Below are positions 25,138 through 33,324 of a stretch of DNA of 64,000 nt, one piece after another. The translations under genes and the position numbers were made by a program. This DNA is from Leifsonia sp040686855 (GTDB lineage: Bacteria; Actinomycetota; Actinomycetes; Actinomycetales; Microbacteriaceae). The first letter of the stretch is position 1. Each line of letters opens with the position of its first letter. The notes below the pieces were generated by a model. The model did not search any database, was not told the origin of the DNA, and saw only the letters and a program-made list of their open reading frames with translations. Location of the stretch: positions 1,302,001 through 1,366,000 of the forward strand of contig NZ_JBFBOG010000001.1 of the NCBI RefSeq assembly GCF_040686855.1. The letters run 5' to 3'.

Positions 25138-25650
25138 TCAGCGGCCCTGGATGTGGCGGTTGTGCTGACTCCGGACCACGAGCGGCAGCACCACCCAGAT
25201 GACGATCAGCACCACGAAGACGCAGCCCGCCGCGATGATGCCGGCCGGCGGAGCCAGCAGGAAATCGACGATGAACAGCACGATTCCGGTGAACAGGAGG
25301 GATGCGGCCGCCAGGCAGATGATGAGCAGCTTGCTGCCCAGACCCACCAGCTCGGCTTTCGCCTTCTGCCGGAACAGCAGCCGGTGCAGGGCGACCGGCG
25401 CCAGCGCGAGCAGAGTGACCGTCACCGCTAGGAACACCAGGACGAGATAGACGACCACGTCGAACGGGTGGAGTTCCGTGAAGCGCTGCTGGAACGGCAG
25501 CGTCAGGAGGAACGCGGCGAGGATCTGCGTGCCGGTCTGGAAGACGCGGAACTCCTGCAGCAGCTCGTTCCAGTTGCGGTCCGCCCGCTGGGTCGCCGTC
25601 TCGTTGCGGCCGTCGCCCGGGTCGGCGTCGACACCCTCCGCCCCGCTCAT
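25138..25650 (-). CDS. DUF6328 membrane protein
   Basis: A 170-residue protein with a polar N-terminus, the conserved segment RNWNELLQEFRVFQTGTQIL and four hydrophobic segments, followed by a polar C-terminus. This matches DUF6328, a membrane family common in actinobacteria with no known function. It begins within the 3' end of the CinA-like gene (4-base overlap). Confidence 0.85.
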   Translation of the reverse strand: MSGAEGVDADPGDGRNETATQRADRNWNELLQEFRVFQTGTQILAAFLLTLPFQQRFTELHPFDVVVYLVLVFLAVTVTLLALAPVALHRLLFRQKAKAELVGLGSKLLIICLAAASLLFTGIVLFIVDFLLAPPAGIIAAGCVFVVLIVIWVVLPLVVRSQHNRHIQGR

Positions 25651-26126
25651 CCGCGGACCTCCTCGAGATCGCGCGCGAGGGCGTTCAGGGCGGCGTCCAC
25701 CGTCGCGTGCACGACCTCCTCGGGGTCGCCGTCGAAGTGCAGCTCGTCCACCCGCAGTGCGTCCGGCCGCCCGTGCGCCAGGAAGATGGTGCCGGCCTCG
25801 CGGCCTTCCTGGGTACCGGGGCCTCCGGCGCCGGTGACCGCGGCGACGAATCCGGCGCTCAGCAGCCTCCCGACGCCCGCGGCCATCTGCTCGGCAGAGG
25901 ATGCCGTGATCACCGGACCGGGCGTCACCCCGAGCACGTCGAACTTGACGTGCTCGGAGTAGGCGACGACGCCGCCGGCGAACCAGTCGCCCGCCTGCGG
26001 CGAGGCGCCGAGCGCCGACGCGATCGCGCCGCTGGTCAGCGACTCGGCGACCGCGATGGTGGTGCCGGCGGAGGAGGCCAGATCGGCGATCCGCTCGCCG
26101 AGGTCGGTGGTTTCTTCCGTCGTCAT
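25647..26126 (-). CDS. pncC: CinA-family nicotinamide-nucleotide amidohydrolase
   Basis: A 159-residue stand-alone C-terminal CinA domain (PncC). AVAESLTSGAIASALG contains the catalytic Ser in the AESxTxG motif, and AAVTGAGGPGTQEGREAGTI the conserved GxxGPxG...G region. PncC deamidates nicotinamide mononucleotide to nicotinic acid mononucleotide in pyridine nucleotide salvage. It overlaps the DUF6328 gene, and a TAAGGT box lies six bases before its ATG. Confidence 0.9.
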   Translation of the reverse strand: MTTEETTDLGERIADLASSAGTTIAVAESLTSGAIASALGASPQAGDWFAGGVVAYSEHVKFDVLGVTPGPVITASSAEQMAAGVGRLLSAGFVAAVTGAGGPGTQEGREAGTIFLAHGRPDALRVDELHFDGDPEEVVHATVDAALNALARDLEEVRG

Positions 26127-26132
26127 GCAGGA

Positions 26133-26138
26133 ACCTTA
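26133..26138 (-). promoter_or_regulatory. Putative -10 box, leaderless pncC
   Basis: TAAGGT on the minus strand, six bases before the ATG at 26126. It overlaps the stop codon of the upstream 39-residue gene. Confidence 0.45.
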
Positions 26139-26255
26139 GCCGTTGTCGGAGTCGCCCTCGTCGCCCTCGGCCTGCGAGGGCTTGTCGACGATCTGCTGCT
26201 CCGCCTGGGTGTCCTCGTCGTGGCGGTCGCCTTCGGTGTTCTGGGGGTCGGACAT
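26136..26255 (-). CDS. Small acidic protein, unknown
   Basis: A 39-residue, strongly acidic and Gln-rich protein (MSDPQNTEGDRHDEDTQAEQ onward) without hydrophobic segments. The ATG is preceded by a GAGAGGGAA ribosome site at good spacing, which supports translation. It lies between the CDGSH gene and pncC on the same strand. It looks intrinsically disordered; no family recognised. Confidence 0.55.
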   Translation of the reverse strand: MSDPQNTEGDRHDEDTQAEQQIVDKPSQAEGDEGDSDNG

Positions 26256-26275
26256 GGTGTTCCCTCTCTTCTCGG

Positions 26276-26482
26276 TCAGGTGTCCGTGCGGAAGTGCACG
26301 GCCTTGTGGCTGCCGTCGCAGAACGGCTTGATGGTCGAGACGCCGCAGCGGCACAGCGCCACCGTGCGGCGATGCTGCTCGATGGGCGTCCCGTCCGGTG
26401 TCGTCAGGTCGATGTGCCCGCGGACCAGGAGCGGTCCGTCCGGGCAGGCGACGATGACCGGCTCCTCCTCGTGCGCGGTCAT
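26276..26482 (-). CDS. CDGSH iron-sulfur domain protein
   Basis: A 68-residue protein with one CDGSH motif, CRCGVSTIKPFCDGSH. Cys44, Cys46, Cys55 and His59 are the three-Cys/one-His ligands of a [2Fe-2S] cluster, as in mitoNEET-type proteins. Its ATG overlaps the stop of the haem-oxygenase-like gene (ATGA), so the pair is co-translated; this makes it a likely electron donor or cluster carrier for that enzyme. Confidence 0.93.
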   Translation of the reverse strand: MTAHEEEPVIVACPDGPLLVRGHIDLTTPDGTPIEQHRRTVALCRCGVSTIKPFCDGSHKAVHFRTDT

Positions 26483-27516
26483 GCGAGCACCGCCTGCGGC
26501 CGGCGCAGCGAGCTGTGGCCGGCCTCGAAGCTCTCCAGCAGGTGCTGCCCGGCGAGCCCGTCGACGTAGAGGCACGCGGCCGCGCCGAAGACGATGTCCG
26601 GCAGCAGTTCGGGATGCTGCTCGGCGAGACCGCCCGCGAGGTCGCGCCCGGCGATCTGCTCGTGCACCGCATCCGCTTCGACGTGCTCGTCGTAGTACCA
26701 GGTGACGTCCTCGTCGTGGCCGAGGCGGCGGAAGCCGTTGCCGTAGAAGCGGTTCGGGATGGACGAGGTCATCTCGAACGCGGCCAGGTGGCCGGTGATC
26801 GCGCCGCGCAGACTCCGGTTGAGGCCGAACATCGACATCATCGTGAACGACGCCAGAGTGATCGCCGGCACGCTGTCGATGTAGGCGCCGTAGGAGTCGT
26901 CCAGGCCCAGGTTGCGCATGGTGCGGCCGAAGATCTCGCCGTGGATCCGCTCCGGGCGTCCGGCCCCGTACTCGTCGGACTGCACCTCGACCAGCGCGGC
27001 CTTCGCGCGGCCGGTGAGGCGCGGGATCGCCCACGAGTGCGGGTCCGCCTCCTTGCGCGTGTAGATGGAGCGATGGATGACGAACTCCTGCGCCTGCTCC
27101 TCCGTGGCCTTCTTGGCGAGGAAGCGGGACAGGCTGGGCCCGCCGTCCTCGGCGGTCAGGTCGAACAGGTACGCGGCGACGGCGTCGGCGTCCGGCTCCG
27201 GGAGGTCGCCGACGGGGACGCGCTCCCGCAGCTGCCGCTCGAACTCGCGCTCGATGGTGCGACGCGTCCGCAGCAGCTCCGGGTTCCACTCCCACTCGTC
27301 GTCGGCGTCGACGGTGTCGCCGTAGTGGAGGCCGTACAGGATGAACAGGCTCAGTTGAAGGTCCTCGTCGGTGAGGAGGTCGGGGTGGGCCTCGAGAGCC
27401 CGGGCGGTGCGGTCGGCGACGACGGCGACCTGGTCGGAGGCGGTGGACGGATCGGTCTGCAGCGCCTCCAGCAGCGCCTCGCTCACCGGCCCCCTCGGGG
27501 TGATGCGTGGTGTCAT
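26479..27516 (-). CDS. Haem-oxygenase-like iron-containing redox enzyme
   Basis: A 345-residue protein of the iron-containing redox enzyme family (haem-oxygenase-like fold with possible di-iron site). Candidate metal ligands lie in LVEVQSDEYGAGRPERIHGE and EHVEADAVHEQIAG, with the usual E...D...H spacing. Such proteins include HDO-type desaturases and decarboxylases. The start at 27516 (MTPRITPRGPV) is chosen over a longer reading; its ribosome site is weak. The gene overlaps the CDGSH gene by four bases. Substrate unknown. Confidence 0.82.
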   Translation of the reverse strand: MTPRITPRGPVSEALLEALQTDPSTASDQVAVVADRTARALEAHPDLLTDEDLQLSLFILYGLHYGDTVDADDEWEWNPELLRTRRTIEREFERQLRERVPVGDLPEPDADAVAAYLFDLTAEDGGPSLSRFLAKKATEEQAQEFVIHRSIYTRKEADPHSWAIPRLTGRAKAALVEVQSDEYGAGRPERIHGEIFGRTMRNLGLDDSYGAYIDSVPAITLASFTMMSMFGLNRSLRGAITGHLAAFEMTSSIPNRFYGNGFRRLGHDEDVTWYYDEHVEADAVHEQIAGRDLAGGLAEQHPELLPDIVFGAAACLYVDGLAGQHLLESFEAGHSSLRRPQAVLA

Positions 27517-27571
27517 ATCCCGAGGCAACCTGGGCCTGAGAGGTCTTTCAAGTGGTTGCCAGAGGGCCTGT

Positions 27572-28543
27572 TCAGTGCTTGGGCTCACGGGGACGCCGAT
27601 GACGCCGGCGGAGCTCGCGCAGCGGTGTGGCGGCGCGCAGCAGCCGCCCGTCGGAGTAACGGACGCCGCCGCGCAGCCGGGCGCCGACTGCCAGCCACAC
27701 GCAGACGGCGCGCTCGGCCAGCCATGCGGGCGCCCACAACGCGGCCGTCGCGGGGTACAGACGGCGGCCTCCCGCCCGGCGTCGGCCCACCTCGGCGAGC
27801 GCCACGACCGCCGCGGCTCCGGCGAGGATGCGGCGCGGACGCCGGAGGGACAGCAGCACCAGCGGCAGGAGCGCCAGCTCGGCGATCAGCCGCAGGGGCT
27901 GCGCGAAGTCGTCGTACGCCTGGCGCACACGCTGGCGGACGAAGTGGCGCAGCGCGGGAGGACGCCGGGCGACCCCGATCCAGTCGGCGGTCGCGACTGT
28001 CCCGCCTGCGGCCAGAACCGTCCGGATGAGCTCCAGGTTCTCGAACAGCACGTCGCCGTCGTACCCGCCAGCGCCCACGAGCACCCGCCGCCGCACGGCG
28101 AGGGTGCCCGGGTAGTCGTGCCCGAGCGCTCGGTTCAGGAGGCTGCGGCCGGTGTCCCAGCGCGCGTGCCAGGGGGCCGGCACGAACACGTTCTGCGGGC
28201 GGACGAGCTCGGCCGCGTCCAGCATCCCGGTCACCGCCCGCAGCGCTCCCTCGTCGTACCGCACGTCGTCGTCGGCGATCACGACCCGGTCGTGTCGTGC
28301 GGCATGGACGCCCGTCATCACGCCCGCGACCTTGCCGTTGCGGCCTGGGCGCGGGTCCACGGGGAGGTGGCGCACCCCGACGGGGAAGGACCGGGCGTGC
28401 GCGGCGAACAGGTCGGGCGCCGACCCGTCGACGACCGTGACATCGACCAGCTCGCGGAGGCCGTCGAGGTACGCGACGAGTCCGGCGAGGCCGTCGTCGG
28501 AGTCCCACCGCAGCGGCAGCACGTACTCCGCGTCGATCCTCAC
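27572..28543 (-). CDS. Glycosyltransferase family 2-like protein
   Basis: A 323-residue GT-A-fold glycosyltransferase. The N-terminal VLPLRWDSDDGLAGLVAYLD and TVVDGSAPDLF match the nucleotide-binding half, and VVIADDDVRYDEGAL is the DxD-type metal/nucleotide motif. Hydrophobic segments follow residue 225 (LIAELALLPLVLLSL), suggesting membrane attachment. It starts at GTG 28543 overlapping the P450 stop. Its role with the P450 and DUF4383 genes is unknown; glycosylation of a lipid is one possibility. Confidence 0.85.
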   Translation of the reverse strand: MRIDAEYVLPLRWDSDDGLAGLVAYLDGLRELVDVTVVDGSAPDLFAAHARSFPVGVRHLPVDPRPGRNGKVAGVMTGVHAARHDRVVIADDDVRYDEGALRAVTGMLDAAELVRPQNVFVPAPWHARWDTGRSLLNRALGHDYPGTLAVRRRVLVGAGGYDGDVLFENLELIRTVLAAGGTVATADWIGVARRPPALRHFVRQRVRQAYDDFAQPLRLIAELALLPLVLLSLRRPRRILAGAAAVVALAEVGRRRAGGRRLYPATAALWAPAWLAERAVCVWLAVGARLRGGVRYSDGRLLRAATPLRELRRRHRRPREPKH

Positions 28544-29781
28544 GCCACCGCCCGCTCGGCGACATGCCGTCCGGTCGTCCGCAGTCCGGTCACGATGAAG
28601 CCGCTCCGCGGGCGCGCAGGGAAGGTGCGCAGGCTGATCCGCAGGTCCTGCTCCGGGACGTCGTACACGAGCTCGCGCGTGAGCATCCGGGTGCCGACCT
28701 CGAGCAGGTCGATCGTCACCGGCTCGCCGGGGCAGCGGTGCCCGTCGCTGTAGTCCCCGCCGCCCTGCGGGATGAGGGCGTTGCGGTCGACGGTCGCTCC
28801 GTCGAAGCGCTGCGGGAGGAACCGGTTCGGCTGGTCCCAGAGCGCCGGGTCGTGGGTCGTCGCGTACAGGTCGAGGAGCACCCAGTCGCCGGCCTCGACC
28901 GGTTCGCCCTGCCAGGTGAGGCGCTGCGTCGCTCGCCCTCCGATCACCGGGAAGAACGGGTAGAAGCGCCGCACCTCCTGGGCGAACCAGTGGACTCCCG
29001 CCTCGTCGCCCCCCGCGAGGTCGTCACGCCAGCCGCGATGCCGGTGCAGCGCCAGCGCGGCGAAGGTCAGGTAGCGTCCGACCGCGACCGTCGGCCGCAG
29101 CAGGTTCAGGAGCTCGACCGCTGCCACCTCGGGAGGGAGCGGTCCGCCGGCCTCGACGTAGGAGGCGACGACCGCGAGCGGCGACCCCGGCGGCGCGGTG
29201 CCGTGCGCGCGCTCACGGTCGACCGCGTCGGCGATCAGCCGCTCGGCACGCGCCCGCCGAGCGCGGGCCGCCCAGTTCACGGGCCCGACCGTGCCCGCCG
29301 CGTCCACCATCTGCGCGAGGACGCCGGTGCGGCGCAGGTCGTCGGCCACGTCTTCGGGAACTCCCGCCCAGGTGGTCACGGTGCGCGTCAGCACGTCGTG
29401 GAACACGTCCAGCAGCACCACCCGGTCCCCCGCGACCGCCGCGCGGCGGCGCAACTCCTGACCGAACCTCGCGGCGAGCGCATCCCCCGACGCCCCGGTC
29501 AGCAGCCCGAGGAACAGCTCCTTCCTGCACCGGTGCGCACGACCTTCGAGCGACTGGAGGCTGCCCTCGTCCTGCAGCAGCGTCAGCACCGACCGCGGCA
29601 TGGCGCCCTCACGCCGGAAGCGACCGCCCTCGTAGAAGAAGCGCGCCGCCTCCGCCCCGCGCATGACGAGCACGGGACGCCCGAGCAAGCGCGTGCGGAA
29701 GGAGTCGGCCCCCGCGGCCCGGAAACCGCGGGTGCCGAACAGATAGCCGTCGCGCACGAAGCGCAGAGTGTTGTCCCCCAT
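28540..29781 (-). CDS. CYP152-type cytochrome P450 (fatty acid peroxygenase-like)
   Basis: A 413-residue P450. The haem-ligand loop is IPQGGGDYSDGHRCPGEPVT, with Cys350; the short, Gly/His-rich loop is characteristic of CYP152. The I-helix has LLNLLRPTVAVGRYL with Arg229-Pro230 in place of the acid-alcohol pair, which in CYP152 enzymes binds the substrate carboxylate. Such enzymes use H2O2 to hydroxylate or decarboxylate fatty acids (P450 BSbeta, OleT). The ExxR motif is EVRR (269-272). It lies eight bases after the DUF4383 gene and overlaps the glycosyltransferase gene. Confidence 0.88.
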   Translation of the reverse strand: MGDNTLRFVRDGYLFGTRGFRAAGADSFRTRLLGRPVLVMRGAEAARFFYEGGRFRREGAMPRSVLTLLQDEGSLQSLEGRAHRCRKELFLGLLTGASGDALAARFGQELRRRAAVAGDRVVLLDVFHDVLTRTVTTWAGVPEDVADDLRRTGVLAQMVDAAGTVGPVNWAARARRARAERLIADAVDRERAHGTAPPGSPLAVVASYVEAGGPLPPEVAAVELLNLLRPTVAVGRYLTFAALALHRHRGWRDDLAGGDEAGVHWFAQEVRRFYPFFPVIGGRATQRLTWQGEPVEAGDWVLLDLYATTHDPALWDQPNRFLPQRFDGATVDRNALIPQGGGDYSDGHRCPGEPVTIDLLEVGTRMLTRELVYDVPEQDLRISLRTFPARPRSGFIVTGLRTTGRHVAERAVA

Positions 29782-29789
29782 CGGCCGCG

Positions 29790-30284
29790 TCAGACGCGGG
29801 TCGCGGGGCGGTCGACGCCGGCGCCGCGCGGGCTCAGGAAGATGCCGAGCGCGATCATCCCGACGGCGAGGATCAGGTGCAGCCAGTTGTCCGCGCTGTT
29901 GACCGGCACGAAGTTGGCCGGGTGGTCGCCGCTGAAGAACAGGCCGTACAGCCAGATCAGGGCGTACACGACGCCGCCGATGACCAGGTAGTTGCGCGAC
30001 CCGATGCGCGACCTCGCGAAGGCGATCCCGGCGACGCCGTACAGGAGGTGCACCAGGTTGTGGAGCACCGAGACCTGGAACACGCCCAGCAGCAAGGCCA
30101 TGGAGTCGTGCCCGGCGAACGACAACTGGTCGTAGTTGGTGGTCAGGCCCGGGATGAACCCGGCGAGCCCGACGACGAGGAAGACGATTCCGGCGATGAG
30201 AGCGGCCTTCTGGACAGCCGTCCCCGCGTAGCGGCGGTCGTCACGGTCGGCGAACCTCCGGTCGGAGTGATCTGCGGTGGTCAT
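29790..30284 (-). CDS. DUF4383 membrane protein
   Basis: A 164-residue membrane protein with four predicted segments. Typical DUF4383 pattern: AALIAGIVFLVVGLAGFIPG, SVLHNLVHLLYGVAGIAFAR and NWLHLILAVGMIALG. The ATG at 30284 has AAGGAG seven bases upstream. It heads the apparent operon with the P450 and glycosyltransferase. DUF4383 function is unknown. Confidence 0.9.
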   Translation of the reverse strand: MTTADHSDRRFADRDDRRYAGTAVQKAALIAGIVFLVVGLAGFIPGLTTNYDQLSFAGHDSMALLLGVFQVSVLHNLVHLLYGVAGIAFARSRIGSRNYLVIGGVVYALIWLYGLFFSGDHPANFVPVNSADNWLHLILAVGMIALGIFLSPRGAGVDRPATRV

Positions 30285-30357
30285 GGTGACTCCTTTCCGT
30301 CCCCGTGAACGGAACACGCACACGAGAGGCGGCTGCAGCCCTTGACAACGTGCGCGG

Positions 30358-30702
30358 TCAGACCTCGGAGTCGTCGAACCGCGGCGAGTACAGGGTCGCG
30401 TCCGGACGGAGGCGGATGATGTCGTCGGTGAAGGACGCGAGGTCCGTCCACAGCACGAGGACCGACCCGCGGGCTCGCCAGCGGAGGAAGCGCGCGATCA
30501 GCGCGGGCGCATCCACCCCGGTGCGCTCGTAGCCGGCGAACGAGCCGCGGGAGTGCGGGCTCACCACGAGGCCGTGCAGGCGGGCGGCGGCCAGCATCCC
30601 GTCGGGCGGTCCATCGAGCACGAAGCGGGCGTCGACGACCTCGCCGATGTTCTCGCCGTCCGCGGTCAGCACCGGGCTGCCGAGCAGGTCACTCAGGATC
30701 AT
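30358..30702 (-). CDS. PRC-barrel domain protein
   Basis: A 114-residue protein. The N-terminal MILSDLLGSPVLTADGENIG and VVDARFVLDG fit the PRC-barrel fold, followed by a helical C-terminal part containing ALIARFLRWRARG and a WTD segment. PRC barrels are small beta-barrels found in RimM, photosynthetic H subunits and some transport regulators. It overlaps the next PRC-like gene by 14 bases and is probably expressed with the NRAMP transporter. Confidence 0.85.
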   Translation of the reverse strand: MILSDLLGSPVLTADGENIGEVVDARFVLDGPPDGMLAAARLHGLVVSPHSRGSFAGYERTGVDAPALIARFLRWRARGSVLVLWTDLASFTDDIIRLRPDATLYSPRFDDSEV

Positions 30703-31093
30703 GATCGCCTCCCGGAATGCGGCCGATCACGTGCTCGCTCATCCACCGTTCGGTCCAGCTGGCGTCGAGCGAGTCGGCGGGGACGCCGACGCTGACGACG
30801 ATCCCGCAGTCCGAGACGACCCGCCACGGGATGCGGATGAAGCGCGAGTCGGGCAGGCGGCCGCCGAAGACGCGTGTCAGCAGGATCGGCCCGGTGAGCA
30901 GCGCCTCGATGACCGGCGGGCGCTCGGGGTCGAGGTGCGCGAGGTCGTTCGGCGTCGTGATCTCCACGTCGTCGACCGTGGTGACCGGGACGTGCTCCGG
31001 GTCGAGGATCTGGCGGTCGAGGAGGTCCAGCCCGGCGTCGAGGATCTGACCCGCCACCCGCGGGGGCCTCGGCAGGTCGCGGCGCTCGCTCAT
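30689..31093 (-). CDS. PRC-barrel-like protein encoded with NRAMP transporter
   Basis: A 134-residue protein. LDAGLDLLDRQILDPEHVPV followed by TTVDDVEITT resembles the first strands of a PRC barrel (LDRQilD...VDDVE). The C-terminal part (RIPWRVVSDCGIVVSVGVPA) is also beta-rich. The ATG overlaps the stop of the NRAMP gene (ATGA), so it is translated in step with the transporter and may regulate it at the membrane. The domain call is from pattern only. Confidence 0.75.
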   Translation of the reverse strand: MSERRDLPRPPRVAGQILDAGLDLLDRQILDPEHVPVTTVDDVEITTPNDLAHLDPERPPVIEALLTGPILLTRVFGGRLPDSRFIRIPWRVVSDCGIVVSVGVPADSLDASWTERWMSEHVIGRIPGGDHDPE

Positions 31094-32322
31094 GCTCCTG
31101 CTCCCGTCACGATCATCAGGGGGATCGCAGCGAGGGAGGCGATCAGGATGATGCCCAGGTAGATCAGGCCGAAGAAGTTGGTGGCCTTGCCGTTGACGTG
31201 GTCGCCCATGTACTTCGGATCGTTCGCGACGATGAGGATCGGCAGGTAGGTCAGAGGCAGGGCTATCGCCGAGAAGACGACGGAGAACTCGGTGACCTGG
31301 ATCGGGTCCACCCCGGTGAAGAGGACGGCGAGGCCGACCACCAAGGACAGGATCATCGCCGCGTGGAAGCGCGACGCCGACGCGGGACGCCGGAACTTCC
31401 CCCACGGCCACCCGAAGAACTGGGCGAGCGTGTAGCCGCTCGACAGCGTCACCTCGAGGGACGCGCCGAACGTGGCGGCGACGAATCCGAGGATGGCGAC
31501 GATCAAGCCGATCTTGCCGAACGCCTGCGCCACCGGCAGAGCCGTCTGGTACAGCGACTCCACGGCGATCCCCTTGGGGAGCAGCACGACGGCGGCGCAC
31601 GCGGCGATGGACAGCGAGAGCAGCGCCCCGAGCGGGAACCCGACGAGGACGTTGACCCGCGACTGCGCGAGATCCTTCGGCTTCCACTTCTCCTCGATCG
31701 CGCCGGACGAGAAGAAGAACACCTCGTACGGCGTCATCGCGGCGCCGAACAGCGCGACCGCGTAGTACCAGTACGTCGCGGGGGACTCGTCGGTGTCGGG
31801 GGACGGCTGCAGCAGCGCCTGCGACGCGAGCGACGGCCAGTCGGGGTGCAGCGCGAACAACGCCACCGCGAAGACCACCAGCGCGAGACCCAGGAGCCCC
31901 GTCACGTTCTCGAGGATCGAGAACTTCACCCGCCACACGACGATCCAGACCGCGATCGCGGCGACCGGGAACCACAGCGTCGGCGCGATGCTGGAGGCGA
32001 GCTGCATCGCCAGAGCGATGCCGCCGATCTCCGCCGCGAGCGTCAGCAGGTTGATGAGGAACGAGGCGGAGAGGTTGGCGAGGGCCATCCGCGCTCCTAG
32101 CCGCTCCCGGATGATCTCGAAGGTGGCGCGACCGCTGACCGCCGCCACGCGACCGGACATCTGCGCGAACAGGCAGATGCCGATCGTGCCGACGACCAGC
32201 ACCCAGGCGAGCGTCAGACCGAACCGCGAGCCGACCACGCTGCTGGTCACCAGGTCCCCGATGTCGACGAAGCCGCCGATCGCGGTGAGGACGCCCAGAG
32301 CGACGGCGAAGAGCGCCTTCAC
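31090..32322 (-). CDS. Divergent NRAMP-family divalent metal transporter
   Basis: A 410-residue membrane protein with about eleven segments and overall NRAMP organisation. The metal-site motif of TM1, normally DPGN, reads DIGD (20-23); the TM6 motif, normally MPH, reads TPYE (197-200). Loss of the Met that excludes Mg2+ and extra acidic residues suggest a metal preference unlike Mn2+/Fe2+, as in NRAMP-related Mg2+ transporters. It overlaps the PRC-like gene downstream and the lipoprotein gene upstream. Fully within the NRAMP family, but selectivity is inferred. Confidence 0.85.
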   Translation of the reverse strand: MKALFAVALGVLTAIGGFVDIGDLVTSSVVGSRFGLTLAWVLVVGTIGICLFAQMSGRVAAVSGRATFEIIRERLGARMALANLSASFLINLLTLAAEIGGIALAMQLASSIAPTLWFPVAAIAVWIVVWRVKFSILENVTGLLGLALVVFAVALFALHPDWPSLASQALLQPSPDTDESPATYWYYAVALFGAAMTPYEVFFFSSGAIEEKWKPKDLAQSRVNVLVGFPLGALLSLSIAACAAVVLLPKGIAVESLYQTALPVAQAFGKIGLIVAILGFVAATFGASLEVTLSSGYTLAQFFGWPWGKFRRPASASRFHAAMILSLVVGLAVLFTGVDPIQVTEFSVVFSAIALPLTYLPILIVANDPKYMGDHVNGKATNFFGLIYLGIILIASLAAIPLMIVTGAGA

Positions 32323-32783
32323 CCGCGCTCCAACCGCTTCGAAGCCGCGTCGAGCTGCTGCGCCAGGCGGTCGAGCTCGCGGCGATGCGCCCGGAGGGCG
32401 TCACCGGAGTCACGGTTCGCGGCGACTGCTCGCTGGGCAGAAGCCACCTCGTCCTGGGCCGCCCGGATGTCGTGGAGCACGCGGTCGCGGCTGGCGCCGA
32501 TCCCGCCGATCGCGGTCATCGTGGCGACCACCCGCGCCTCCGCGGCGAGCTTGTCGGCGGCGTCGGACAGGCCGGTGTCGAGGACCGTCCCCAGTACGCG
32601 GTCCTCCTGGTCGAGACCGAGCACGAGGCCCGCGGATCGGGCACTGGCGGCGGCGGTGCCGGCCGACTGCGACAGCGTGCCGCGGGCGGCGGCGTCCGTC
32701 GAGCATCCGGCGAGCGCGCAAGTCACGAGAGCGCCGGCGAGCGCGGCCGTGGCTGCCCGCGTCGGCAGGGAACGGTGGATCAC
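32319..32783 (-). CDS. Lipoprotein with coiled-coil C-terminus
   Basis: A 154-residue protein starting at GTG 32783. The signal peptide ends in the lipobox ALAGC (Cys near residue 26). The remainder is helical; the last 50 residues (AQDEVASAQRAVAANRDSGD, then LDRLAQQLDAASKRLERG) have a coiled-coil pattern. It overlaps the NRAMP gene start by four bases, so it is first in that operon. Function unknown; perhaps an extracytoplasmic partner of the transporter. Confidence 0.75.
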   Translation of the reverse strand: MIHRSLPTRAATAALAGALVTCALAGCSTDAAARGTLSQSAGTAAASARSAGLVLGLDQEDRVLGTVLDTGLSDAADKLAAEARVVATMTAIGGIGASRDRVLHDIRAAQDEVASAQRAVAANRDSGDALRAHRRELDRLAQQLDAASKRLERG

Positions 32784-32851
32784 GCCGGCGACTGTACGCG
32801 GGCTGTGAACTCGGTGACAGTGGTGGCCCCCGTCGCCGATTCTGAGAAAGG

Positions 32852-33157
32852 CTACATGTCCGGCGCAGTGCGGGCCGGCTCGTCGCGCCGGAAGCCCGCG
32901 GTCGCCTCCTCGTAGGTCGTGTGACGCCGGGCGGGGTGCGATTCGGCCGGCGGCGGGACGTCGGCCTTGCTCAGCGCGTGGAGGACCAATTGCTCCACGA
33001 GGGTGGCGGCCGTGGTCTCCCGCGAGCGGGCGATCCGCACCAGCGCGGCGTACTCCCGCTCTCCGAGACGGATCGTGAGGGGCATCCCGGCCGGCGCCCG
33101 GCCCGGTCCGTGTACGGACGCGGGCTCCGTCGCATCGGGTCCGTGAGATTCCTTCAT
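32852..33157 (-). CDS. Ribbon-helix-helix-like small protein
   Basis: A 101-residue protein. The central segment (MPLTIRLGEREYAALVRIAR, SRETTAATLVEQLVLHAL) fits a MetJ/Arc-type ribbon-helix-helix DNA-binding domain with a beta strand followed by two helices. The flanks are polar and disordered. No partner toxin gene is adjacent. It may be a stand-alone regulator. Confidence 0.65.
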   Translation of the reverse strand: MKESHGPDATEPASVHGPGRAPAGMPLTIRLGEREYAALVRIARSRETTAATLVEQLVLHALSKADVPPPAESHPARRHTTYEEATAGFRRDEPARTAPDM

Positions 33158-33324
33158 GTCTGAAGCCTCTCATAGGAGAGCGCTCTCGTGGCCCATTTTC
33201 TTCGTTTCGCGCACAGTTCCGCAGGGCCGTCATTGCACCTGAACCGACGCAACCCGGATGATCGATGCGTCGCGTGTCCGGAGCAGCCCCGTCCCCCCGG
33301 TCCCTGGCTGATCCGCCGCGGCGC
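33158..33324. other. Intergenic region, no gene seen
   Basis: 167 bases between two minus-strand genes. CTCTCATAGGAGAG and GAGAGCGCTCTC-type short palindromes lie near 33173-33190. No reading frame or recognisable RNA. Confidence 0.4.

Noticed and set aside
32852..33157. Antitoxin of a toxin-antitoxin pair
   Set aside because: It has an RHH-like segment, but no toxin gene lies next to it on either side.
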